Assembly: GCA_014155875.1 (NCBI GenBank)
Contig: JACEFZ010018189.1
Coordinates: 62,001 to 126,000 of the forward strand
Origin: Cepaea nemoralis
Lineage: Eukaryota; Mollusca; Gastropoda; Stylommatophora; Helicidae
DNA: 64,000 nucleotides
Direction: 5' to 3'
Shown: piece by piece, positions 46,348-57,431 of the stretch
Layout: every line of letters begins with the position of its first letter
How positions within the stretch are numbered: the first letter of the stretch is position 1
Program-made: the position numbers and the translations under genes
Notes under the pieces: model-generated
What the model was told of the DNA's origin: nothing
Databases searched by the model: none
Seen by the model: only the letters and a program-made list of their open reading frames with translations

Positions 46348-47898
46348 GCACATTAATTATTCGCCATACAATAATCTGTGATATTTTAGTCTGTTGCATA
46401 GAACAGTGTACCTCTACACCTACTAGAGAACTTTCATTCAGAAGTAACAACGCCCAAGTGTATAGGTTACGTATAACACCCACGAACATGACACTTTGAG
46501 AACCCTATATTACCAATTGCCAAAGTGTTAAAAACAATCCGAGCGATATATAAGATCTGTGAAATGATTTCAACCAGTGAACTGACATTCATCTGTAAAG
46601 ATTAAGAACACTGCATACTCGCTATGGCTAAGAAACTTCGCAAACAGCCGGAATAGAACTACTTCGATTACAACATGCAAGGGACAGCTATATTAACTGT
46701 TAACGTTGATGGCACGACACACGGACAACAGGAGGACAACACACACATCGTCGATGGATTTAGTTAGTTAGTTAATTAGTTATTTATTAGTTAATATGTA
46801 TTACACTTGTATTTAATTATGTATATAAAATATGTCAACCTATAACTTGTATATTTTCTACCATATTATTACAAGTATTTCCACTCATAGGTGAAATATT
46901 TTTCCTATACAATTTTTTCCATTTAAATTATAAACCATTTTTTGAGTACACGTACAAAAAGTACTTGTTACCTTAAAGGGAACTTATCGCCTAAGCCATT
47001 TTTCTAAGGGCAATAATACTTACCTCAACTTTATTTATATATTTTAACAAAATACTATTGTGTATGAAAGATGTATGAATGACAGAGTGAATGAATTAAA
47101 TGAGAGAGCGATATACTGAGCGGACAAATTGTACGCAAAACGTATTTATTTTAATTTGTCTGCGTCTTTCATGTAAAAATGTATTACCTGTCTAATTGTT
47201 AATACATGTTTAGTATTTAACACACTACATCTAAGCACCACTGCTTGGAATGCCCGATCATGCATTACACACATTGGGGTAATTCATGACAAGGGATATC
47301 CCAACTCGTGACGCTTGGAGATAAACCACACAGTGAGCACACACTTTATACAAACTCAAAACTGAACACTAACAATTAAAATACAGTCACTTTATTAGAA
47401 ACTGCAACATATCAGTCAATACACGAACAAGCCAACAGGAACACGTAGTCAGATGTGATAAAACAACAGCATAACTACATATTCAGCATTATACAACATA
47501 CGGAAGTAAAAATGTATCGAAATACACACACGAGACAAGATGTGCAGGTGTACTTAAATAGCCAAGACATTTGTCTTGTTAGAACTCTCTTACACAGAGT
47601 TTTAATATCTTGGTATCATATGGATACTTGAGAAGGGCGCGGTTGTAAAAACAACTGGGAAACGTCACGGAACTTCGGTCAGATAAGCATGTTTAAGGAC
47701 ATAGAAGAGAGAAACCTCTTCAGCAATCATCTTAAAGTGATGTATGGGAGAATACATGAGTTGGTGATGCAGATATGTCAGTTGCCAAGTTACTATCCAC
47801 CAAACTACAAACACCGACTTTATGTGATCCTGTGACAGAATTAGTACAGAACTAATTACCATATAAGAACCCATCAAAGCAGGGGGGAGGGGGGCTCC
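46348..47898 (+). other. 3' untranslated region and polypurine tract of element 2
   Basis: 1.55 kb, AT-rich, with no coding potential. It ends with AAAGCAGGGGGGAGGGGGG at about 47877-47895, an obvious polypurine tract, four bases before the LTR. Confidence 0.8.
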
Positions 47899-48440
47899 TG
47901 TCACAGCCTCACATAGGGACGGTACCAACATGAAAGTAAGAGATACTGGCGAAGGGACAGAACTCCAGCAAAGGGGAAAGAACCGAGTCACTCGAAGGCT
48001 CGAATAATCCAGAGCCTTCTCGAAGGACCGGTCAGTGTGTCCACAGCCCCGTGGACACTGATGGGGCCCGCCGATTGCGGGGTCCACGAGAAACTCAGAG
48101 AGAGTTGCCACCCGTGTCGGATTGCGACACGTGTGGAAGGACAGACACGGACTGGACATCGAGGAAGCAACAGGGCTTACCTTAAGGGGACTTGATAGTA
48201 GACCCAATTGTATTTAGGGGTCTTAGACATATGTTTAGATAGCTGCTAGAGTTATTGTGTTAATCATGTTCATTGTAAACTCCTGTGATACGCAACTTGT
48301 TGAAGGCTGGCTTGTGAAAACTCGCTTCGCCAGCGTACTGTAATATACATGTAAATAAATGTTGCTAGATTGTATCTGAACGGAGTTTGTTGCCTGTATG
48401 AGCCCGAGTTTCAATCCCCTAGAGATCTAGGACGGTGACA
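47899..48440 (+). repeat. 3' LTR of element 2
   Basis: 542 bp, TGTCACAGCC...GGTGACA, with AATAAA at about 48354. Confidence 0.88.
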
Positions 48441-49111
48441 GTGGGTAGACAAGGACATATGACTGTAGGGTGGCTAGGCAAGGACATATGACTGTAGGGT
48501 GGCTAGACAAGGACATATGACTGTAGGGTGGCTAGACAAGGACATATGACTGTAGGGTGGCTAGGCAAGGACACATGACTGTAGGGTGGGTAGACAAGGA
48601 CATATGACTGTAGGGTGGGTAGACAAGGACATATGACTGTAGGGTGGGTAGACAAAGACATATGACTGTAGGGTGGCTAGGCAAGGACATATGACTGTAG
48701 GGTGGGTAGACAAGGACACATGACTGTAGGGTGGGTAGACAAGGACATATGACTGTAGGGTGGCTAGGCAAGGACATATGACTGTAGGGTGGGTAGACAA
48801 GGACACATGACTGTAGGGTGGGTAGACAAGGACATGTGACTGTAGGGTGGGTAGACAAGGACACATGACTGTAGGGTGGGTAGACTAGGACATATGACTG
48901 TAGGGTGGGTAGACAAGGACACATGACTGTAGGGTGGCTAGACAAGGACATATGACTGTAGGGTGGGTAGACAAGGACACATGACTGTAGGGTGGCTAGG
49001 CAAGGACATATGACTGTAGGGTGGGTAGACAAGGACATATGACTGTAGGGTGGCTAGACAAGGACACATGACTGTAGGGTGGGTAGAAAAGGACATATGA
49101 CTGTAGGGTGG
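48441..49111. repeat. 29-bp satellite, block 2
   Basis: About 23 units of the same repeat, same orientation as block 1. It lies between two LTR insertions. Confidence 0.97.
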
Positions 49112-49607
49112 TGTCAGGATCTTAAACCTGGCTCGTTGGACCTAACATATGTGAGACAAGTACAATTACAAAATGATTGGACTTGACACATAATGACACT
49201 AAGTTCAATGGATTTATTTACAATTCACATGCAATACGATCTAGTTTTGCATATGATGATCATTACTATACATATACAATACATCAGTACACTTACAGAC
49301 AAAACCCACAGCTTCACAGTCTATCTCACAAGATATACAAGCACTCGACTTTCGGGCACAGAACTACACGAAGCCTTTCTCAACCCACACGTCCTGTCAT
49401 GTCCGAGTTCCCATGCCGTCTCCCGGTTTCCCCGCACAGCGCTTGCCCTGTGGATTGGCTTCACGAGGACTGCGTGCGTCTTGCTTTGTCCTTGCCTGAC
49501 CGCTGACTATAATGTCAGCCAGCGACCTGCGGGCCGGTAACTGGTACTCGCCTGGCGGGCGTAACGATGTTACTGCATCTCGGTTGGAGACATTAGAGAT
49601 TCTGACA
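49112..49607 (-). repeat. 3' LTR of element 3
   Basis: 496 bp, one copy of the 47-bp unit (TCGCCTGGCGGGCGTAACGA...). Bordered on its inner side by CGCTCCCCCGGGG, the complement of the polypurine tract. Confidence 0.88.
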
Positions 49608-51055
49608 CGCTCCCCCGGGGCTTATTCATGAAAGATTTTATATTTCATGCATACTCTATATAGATAAAGGGTTAATCTTTTAACCATGTCAGAATCGACC
49701 TTTCTGTTGTCATGTATATTGGCATAGAAATACATAAGAAATGCAAGTTGTATGTTAAGTCATGTGGTGTTCAATCTTTACCACTTTCCAAGTTTCATCC
49801 TCTCGATGGATGATCACCTGAGTTGCAATATTGACCCAGTCAGATCGGTAGCACCAGCATCCAATGCAACTACCTCGCAACCTCTTAAAAAAACGAAATA
49901 ATATGCTTTTTGCAACAAAAAACATCAGGTAAGACTGTAATACGTCTTTTTATAAGCCGCATTCAACGCTCGAGCTCCGACCTCATTTGGCAGGGAGCTC
50001 TTCCGTTGGTCTACAACGTCGGTAACCCTATACCATGCCCAGCTGATAACCTCTTGGAGTGTTGACAATCTGGCAACATAATGGCTATTTTTATACAACA
50101 CATATTCGAATACATTTCAATTTACCGCCCTTAGTGTAATAATGTAACAACAATTAAATGAAAGGGACATAATTTCAAAAGATCTCAAATCTAATCTATT
50201 ACAATTATTATTCTATTTCTCAGCGTCATAGCTTGATGCTCTTCCACACTAGCGAAAAAATGTCGATAGTGTGAATAAGTTACTCAAGATATGATTCTAA
50301 GATTACACTCGTCGAAAAATATTAATACACAATTCGTGTATTCGAAATTGGTGTTTCATAATTATTTTAGAAGCGTCATAAACTTTTAAGGTTTTTGTTT
50401 ATCGTCTGCTACTTTTGGTCTAAACTTACAAACTATCCGGAAGTACACACGAACAGATGATGTCGTTAAAAATTCTATCACACACTTGTACCGCTCGGGT
50501 GTAGCAATTCGGAATGTGAAATTGTTCTGATAGTTAATGTGTTCGTTGTTTCGCTGGAAAACTTCTGGATTGCGATTGACTGCAGTGGTGTAAATGTCAC
50601 AGTTCAGTTCACTCTTTCGTTCGTAGCAATTCGGAATGTGAAATTGTTCTGATAGTTAATGTGTTCGTTGTTTCGCTGGAAAACTTCTGGATTGTGATTG
50701 ACTGCAGTGCTGTAAATGTCACAGTTCAGTTCACTCTTTCGTTCACGGATTAAAATATCACTGGATATGTTCCACTCGCAGATACCACTGATAACTTGAA
50801 TAGTTCGCTTGAAGTAAGTTATGAGCGCATGTGGCACTATTCTTATTTCATAATATATACAATTAATATTGTTCGCTTTCTAACACACACTACGCAATTA
50901 TTCAAGACGATTACTACACTAATAATAAAATAAGAAAAAAATATTTGCAGTGGGAATTAACCCTATCACACCGCATAATAGATGTACACAGCTTTCCTGA
51001 AAAAAAAACTTCACTGATGGCTGTGTTGGTCTGAGTGTTTTCTAACGCACTGCAC
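49608..51055 (-). other. 3' untranslated region of element 3
   Basis: 1.45 kb, noncoding. It contains a 122-bp tandem duplication at about 50501-50744 (each copy starts GTAGCAATTCGGAATGTGAA). Corresponds in position to 38023-39423 of element 1. Confidence 0.75.
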
Positions 51056-51851
51056 TCATACATTAGTGCTTACTGGGTCGTTCGGACAACGGGACAAAAG
51101 ATCAGCAATCGTGTTGGTTCTGCCAGCGATATGTCGCACTTCAAAGCTGTAATCTTGCAGCAAAAGTGACCATCGCGCTATCATCTGGTTTGTCGGCACT
51201 CCTGAAGTAATAAATTTTAATGGACTATTGTCGGACTCTACGATAAAATGCCGTCCCAGGAGGAATCTGGACAATTTAGTTATACCCACCACTAGAGCAA
51301 GGGCTTCTAATTGTGGTGTCGACCAAGCGCGTTCTCTTGGTTTCAATTTTCTAGAGACGTAGTATACAGGGTGTAGAATATTGTCATGTTCCTGTAACAG
51401 AACTGTCCCAATCGCCACGGAGCTCGCGTTTATGCGTAATCTGAAAGGAATATGTAAATTTGGCAATTTGAGAATGGGATTCTTTAAACTATTCTCAGAA
51501 AAATACGATAACACTTTCTGGAATGCAAATTTTAGGCATTCATTGTTTACAATCTTTTCAGGCTGGTTTTTCGTTAGTAGGTTAGTAAATGTTTCTGTCA
51601 GTTCAGCAACATCTGGTATGAACTACCTATAATAATTTAATAGTCCTAACACACTTCTGACTTGTTTCTTGGTAGTCGGAAATGAGAGTTTCAGTATTTA
51701 ATTCTGCCTGTGCTTGCTTGGCAGCTCTTTCAGCCGCTTTTTCCTCGCGTTCGTGGTATTCAGAATATTTTGTTTCACTCCACTTTGTTAACTCGTCACC
51801 AGTTAACTTTAGCTTTACACCCATCTCGATGAAGTCGTTTAACGAAGACAT
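51056..51851 (-). pseudogene. gag-start/RT-thumb/RNase H fusion of element 3
   Basis: Starts with ATG 51851 (MSSLNDFIEMGVKL), the gag N-terminus with its KAAERAAKQAQAEL coil. After about 55 residues it meets RT sequence (SFPTTKKQVRSVLGLLNYYR) in another frame, near 51690. A TAG lies at 51623-51625. RNase H then runs to the stop at 51056: D replaced by N in RINASSVAIG, E in QLEALALV, D in VESDNSPL. The first catalytic aspartate of RNase H is therefore lost here. Confidence 0.82.
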
Positions 51852-52545
51852 GATGGAATGTTTAAATGAAAATGAGTTATCAGACACACTTTTTGTTACA
51901 AGGTGTTAGTAACGTGAAAAATTTACAATCTTGTTGAACTTACAATTTATGCCCAAATGTGCATCCGAAAGCATTTACAAAAAATATACTCAAGTGTACT
52001 GGATGCGGTGGAGAACGGTTCAAACCAGGGCTAGGAACTGTAGGGTCGCTACTTCAAGGACAAGTGACCTCTACGGGCAACGGTTTCAGATGGCACAGAA
52101 AACCTGCTTTCTTTTGGGAGGAAATAAGTTAGAATCTACTTTTATGTGATGTGTATGCTTGTCACTAAGTTTTGATTAGGTTTGTATGGCGTTGAGTGTA
52201 ATTGTAGGTCGTAATGTCGTCGGTCAACAATTTTTTTTTTCAAATCACAAGTCGCTTTCTTTCCCAAACTTTCTGCTTTCCACAACTAACTTCACAAATA
52301 CAATCTAGATATATTTCAACAATCTACAACTATGATGGTACATCACTTACATCACGATGACATTCAGTAAGGACATAGACATCATGTTTACAAGATGGCG
52401 ACAAGGTCAAAATGGCGACAAGTTCAAAATGGCGACAAGTTACACAATCACCGATGTTTTACACGTTTACAAGTTCAAACAATCTAAGAGGACGAGCTCT
52501 CCACGTTCAAACAATCTAAGAGGACGAGCCTTCCACGTTCACACA
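51852..52545 (-). promoter_or_regulatory. 5' untranslated region of element 3
   Basis: Contains a CAAGATGGCGACAAGG-type tandem at 52390-52443, shared in reverse with element 1, and two copies of TTCAAACAATCTAAGAGGAC at about 52475 and 52507. The stretch after the LTR on the minus strand (TGTGTGAACGTGG) parallels element 1 and should hold the primer-binding site. Confidence 0.6.
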
Positions 52546-53088
52546 TGTCAGGATCTTAAACCTGGCTCGTTGGACCTAACATATGTGAGACAAGTACAAG
52601 TACAAAATGATTGCACTTGACACATAATGACACTAAGTTCAATGAATTTATTTACAATTCACATGCAATACGATCTAGTTTGGCATGTGATGATCATTAC
52701 TATACACATACAATACATCAGTACACTTACAGACAAAACCCACAGCTTCACAGTCTATCTCACAAGATATACAAGCACTCGACTTTCGGGAACAGAAATA
52801 CACGAAGCCTTTCTCAACCCACACGTCCTGTCATGTCCAAGTTCCCAAGCCGTCTCCCGGTTTCCCCGCACAGCGCTTGCCCTGTGGATTGGCTTCACGA
52901 GGACTGCGTGCGTCTTGCTTTGTCCTTGCCTGACCGCTGACTATCACGTCAGCCAGCAACCTGCGGGCAGGTAACTGGTACTCGCCTGGCGGGCGTAACG
53001 ATGTTACTGCATCCCGGTTGGAGACTATTCGCCTGGCGGGCGTAACGATGTTACTGCATCTCGGTTGGAGACATTAGAGATTCTGACA
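52546..53088 (-). repeat. 5' LTR of element 3
   Basis: 543 bp; carries two copies of the 47-bp unit (plus-strand start ATTCGCCTGGCGGGCGTAAC), which explains its extra length over the 3' LTR. Confidence 0.88.
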
Positions 53089-54591
53089 GGTGGCTAGACA
53101 AGGACATATGACTGTAGGGTGGGTAGACAAGGACATATGACTGTAGGGTGGGTAGACAAGGACATATGACTGTAGGGTGGCTAGACAAGGACATATGACT
53201 GTAGGGTGGCTAGACAAGGACATATGACTGTAGGGTGGGTAGACTAGGGCATATGACTGTAGGGTGGGTAGACAAGGACATATGACTGTAGGGTGGGTAG
53301 ACAAGGACATATGACTGTAGGGTGGCTAGACAAGGAAATATGAGTGTAGGGTGGCTAGACAAGGACATATGACTGTAGGGTGGGTAGACAAGGACACATG
53401 ACTGTAGAGTGGGTAGACAAGGACATATGACTGTAGGGTGGGTAGACAAGGACATATGACTGTAGGGTGGATAGACAAGGACATATGACTGTAGGGTGGC
53501 TAGACAAGAACATATGACTGTAGGGTGGGTAGACAAGGACATATGACTGTAGGATGGGTAGACAAGGACATATGACTGTAGGGTGGCTAGACAAGGACAT
53601 ATGACTGTAGGGTGGCTAGACAAGGACATATGACTGTAGGGTGGGTAGACAAGGACATATGACTGTAGGGTGGCTATGCAAGGACATATGACTGCAGGGT
53701 GGGTAGACAAGGACATATGACTGAAGGATGGGTAGACAAGGACACATGACTGTAGGGTGGCTAGGCAAGGACATATGACTGTAGGGTGGGTAGACAAGGA
53801 CATATGACTGAAGGGTGGGTAGACAAGGACATATGACTGTAGGGTGGGTAGACAAGGACATATGACTGTAGGGTGGCTAGACAAGGACATATGACTGTAG
53901 GGTGGCTAGACAAGGACATATGACTGTAGGGTGGGTAGACTAGGGCATATGACTGTAGGGTGGGTAGACAAGGACATATGACTGTAGGGTGGGTAGACAA
54001 GGACATATGACTGTAGGGTGGATAGACAAGGACATATGACTGTAGTGTGGCTATGCAAGGACATATGACTGCAGGGTGGGTAGACAAGGACATATGATTG
54101 AAGGATGGGTAGACAAGGACACATGACTGTAGGGTGGCTAGGCAAGGACATATGACTGTAGGGTGGGTAGACAAGGACATATGACTGAAGGGTGGGTAGA
54201 CAAGGACACATGACTGTAGGGTGGCTAGACAAGGACACATGACTGTAGGGTGGGTAGACAAGGACATATGCCTGAAGGGTGGGTAGACAAGGACATATGA
54301 CTGCAGGGTGGCTAGGCAAGGACATATGACTGCAGGGTGGGTAGACAAGGACATATGACTGTAAGGTGGTTAGACAAGAACATATGACTGTATGGTGGGT
54401 AGACAGGGACCCATGACTGTAGGGTGGCTAGGCAAGGACACATGACTGTAGGTTGGCTAGGCAAGGACATATGACTTTAGGGTGGGTAGACAAGGACATA
54501 TGACTGTAGGGTGGGTAGATAAGGACATATGACTGTAGGGTGGCTAGACAAGGACACATGACTGTAGGGTGGCTAGACAAGGACATATGAC
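53089..54591. repeat. 29-bp satellite, block 3
   Basis: About 52 units. Rare variants mark long duplications: GACTAGGGC at 53242 and 53938 are 24 units apart, and GGCTATGCAAGG at 53672 and 54049 are 13 units apart. Confidence 0.97.
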
Positions 54592-55214
54592 TGTCAGCAA
54601 CCGCTTTCACAGGCATTCTAGGATACTTCTCTCGCACCACACAAAAGACTTGCTCGTCGTACGAGAGGAATTGGTTACACATTTTATTGCCACTGGCTCT
54701 TTGCATCACATCAATGTACAACAAACAGTTGCTAACAAATCACACAAGAATAAATGCACAGAACTTCCTATCACTAGTCGTTGCCTAACCCTATCGCTAA
54801 TCTATCTACTCGGCTAACGAAACAAGCATCGCTAAGCGATGTTATCACTCTGAAGTCTGTGTCCCGTCTGATTCTACTCCGCGTGCTGATTACACAGTAC
54901 ACAGCGGAAAGACTTGGGGCGCACTACGGCTTTTGCGTGCAACAACAGTCAGTATGCCAGAGTAGTGGCCTTACTTGAGTTCTAGTTTATTACACCGTGT
55001 CTTATCACGTTGGCGTGATCATGCCGTGACCAGAGTGCTAATTCTCTGGTTGACACCTCCGTGTCCCATGAGAGAACTATTTAATAGTCCCCTTTCTATT
55101 ATTCCCCTACACCTACCCTGCCCTCATATAGGGGCACTAGGTTACCTCTATTCTACTCGAGGTAGACCACTCTTTCCGGGTGGTCTTCATTCATAACTAC
55201 CTAAGTCTTTGACA
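54592..55214 (-). repeat. 3' LTR of element 4
   Basis: 623 bp; on the minus strand it begins TGTCAAAGACTTAGG and ends GGTTGCTGACA, with AATAAA at about 54688-54683. The polypurine tract GGAGGGGAGGGTGTG (55229-55215) precedes it. The ends nearly equal those of the solo LTR at 28760-29466. Confidence 0.8.
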
Positions 55215-57431
55215 CACACCCTCCCCTCCTGTGTTGCGTTACAAACTTTGACTCATGGTTGTGACGCAAGAGTTTTCTAAAAAATTATTGTATCTAATTT
55301 TTGTCAAAGACTCCTGATAACTTGGGTTTGGGATCCCGCAACAGACGTCTACTGACTATTGTCACAGTGTAGTATCACTTTACTTGGCTATAGCTGATCG
55401 CCACAACTTGTCAGGTTGGCGTGAGCCCTCTTCTCACATGCAATATTATATAATTAGAGGTTTGTCTGAACCGGACCGTTGTCTTATAAGACCTGCCCTC
55501 AAATAGTAAATTAACTCACTACCCATACAAAGTTGACATTCTTAGGGTCAACCCATGAATTGCTTCATGTCCCCCATATAATATTAAACAACCCTTGCAC
55601 AAGCTGAGTGCGACAGGCTTTACCTATCTCGTTTCCGCGTGTAAAGTTATCTTTCTCTGTTAAGTTAGTGTTTCGTTGTCTATTGTGTCCCCTGACCCGC
55701 AGTTATATCCCTTTGTTCTAAAAAATGTATGTGCTTTACATGTGTGTTTTCCTGGTTGTTTGCGTGTTTGAATCTAACTACTAATATAATTTAACTCCTA
55801 ACATGTGTGTCTGTCTATAACTATGTATGCACGTTAGTTTTCAAGTGCCATAATTCGGTTAAATGTGGCCACAAACAAGTGTGTAACACTAATTCGTGAC
55901 TACGTTTCCGTCATATGAGACTTAAAATACTCTATCTAAGTTTTACTCTAAACTACACACAATACATTTAAGACAGCACATTACAACATTGAAAACAAAC
56001 GCCCGACGCAGACAAATAATAAAAAGTCGCGCTGAGCGGCAGAAAAAATCTGCTGGCTGCCTTCACTCTCCATTGTATATTTACCATTTTCTCTCACTTT
56101 CACACTTCTGTCACACATCTTTTATTCTCACACTTCTGTCACACATCTTTTACCCTCACAATTATTTAAAAACCTTGAAATGACACTGTACAAGTTTAGC
56201 TCAGTTTGAAAAGAGTTGAGCTTCATGACTGTGCTTAAGTTACTGCACGAGTCATGTATTTACAAGATTATTTACATGGATGAAATAGGGTTGATAGTTC
56301 TGTACCCTGATATTATTAAAACTATATTCTATATAAATACTAATACTAATTCTCTAACTATCTATATTCTATTTTGTTGTACAAAATATATCTATTTTAA
56401 GGGTAGTAATCTAACTTATCTAAAAAAAAAATGAAAATGATGTGAGATGAGTTATGTATCTTTATGAAATGGGTAATTTGAAATGTAACAAAAATTCTAA
56501 CTAATGTTTTTAATGTTTAAATGAAAAAAATATAATGGATATTTTTAAACTACATGGTATAAATGATGTATGTTTCTAAGTATAATACTTTTATCCTATA
56601 AACTATAACCTAATTTTAGTCCTAAATGATGAAGTTGTTAAAGTGTTCTTAAAGATGGAATGAAATAAAATTAAATTAAATGACTACATGGTGTTGTTCC
56701 TATCTTAAGCTATTTATACTAATCTTTGATTCGCTGTCATTTAGTTTGCTGTAATATTCTAATCTACGTTTTTAATTTTTTTAAACCACTTTTTAAACCA
56801 CTTTATCCTACTCTAATCTTATGCTAAGTAAGTGGGTAACTTAATGATTTATCTAAACTAAACAAAATCTATTATATTGCCTAAATCTAATCTAAATGTA
56901 TATTAAAGTAACTAACCTAACTATAATTTACCACTATATTACAACCGGTATATTACATATCACATTAAGTATATATACATGATGTCTATTTACCTCAGGT
57001 TAGTGGTTGCCATAATGTATAGAAATTGCTTTCGTTGGCATAGTTTATATATATACACACTTATCCTGGGTTTGCTATCTACACTACACAGTCATACTTG
57101 TGTCCTATGGGTATTCTTACACTCGTTGAGTCCGCTGGTGTCGTAGACAAGTATCTTCGTGTCTGTTATTTCACAATGTTCTGACACTGTTCTGATATGA
57201 GTAGCATAGGTGATTCACCGGAGCACCAATGGAGCACGGTAAGTAACGAGCTGTCTATGCACACACGGTGATGTCCTTGTTCCTGGCGCACAGTTGTTAT
57301 TCAGCTGTCTACGGACACATGGTAGTTCAATGTTCTTAGCACACAGTTCTGGTCCTGATGTCTATTTACACAATAGTATAATCTACACAGGATACGTTAC
57401 GTGTATAGTAAATGAACATTTCTTAAACTAC
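55215..57431 (-). other. 3' untranslated region of element 4
   Basis: 2.2 kb, very AT-rich in 56200-56950, with no coding frame over 75 codons. Placed between RNase H and the LTR like the 1.4-1.55 kb regions of elements 1-3. Confidence 0.65.

Larger units (their letters stand above)
45152..48440 (+). mobile_element. Gmr1-like LTR element 2, internally deleted
   Basis: Inserted in the satellite with a perfect 5-bp duplication GTGGG (45147-45151 and 48441-48445); the repeat unit is continuous when the element is removed. It starts TGTCACAGCCTCACATAGGG and ends GACGGTGACA. The 5' LTR is kept only to about 45459, where a deletion joins it to mid-RT sequence. Gag, protease, integrase and half of RT are gone. 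RNase H is followed directly by untranslated DNA, polypurine tract and LTR, as in element 1. Confidence 0.88.
49112..53088 (-). mobile_element. Gmr1-like LTR element 3, deletion derivative
   Basis: Minus-strand element inserted in the satellite with perfect 5-bp duplication GGTGG (49107-49111 and 53089-53093). LTRs are 496 bp (49112-49607) and 543 bp (52546-53088), about 3% divergent plus a 47-bp length difference. LTR, polypurine tract, gag start and RNase H resemble element 1. An internal deletion fuses the gag N-terminus to the RT thumb. It keeps both LTRs, untranslated leader and polypurine tract, so it has the parts needed to be mobilised in trans. Confidence 0.88.

Noticed and set aside
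42713..54591. CRISPR array, because the repeat is 29 bp
   Set aside because: Units are contiguous with no unique spacers, there are no cas genes, and the context is eukaryotic.
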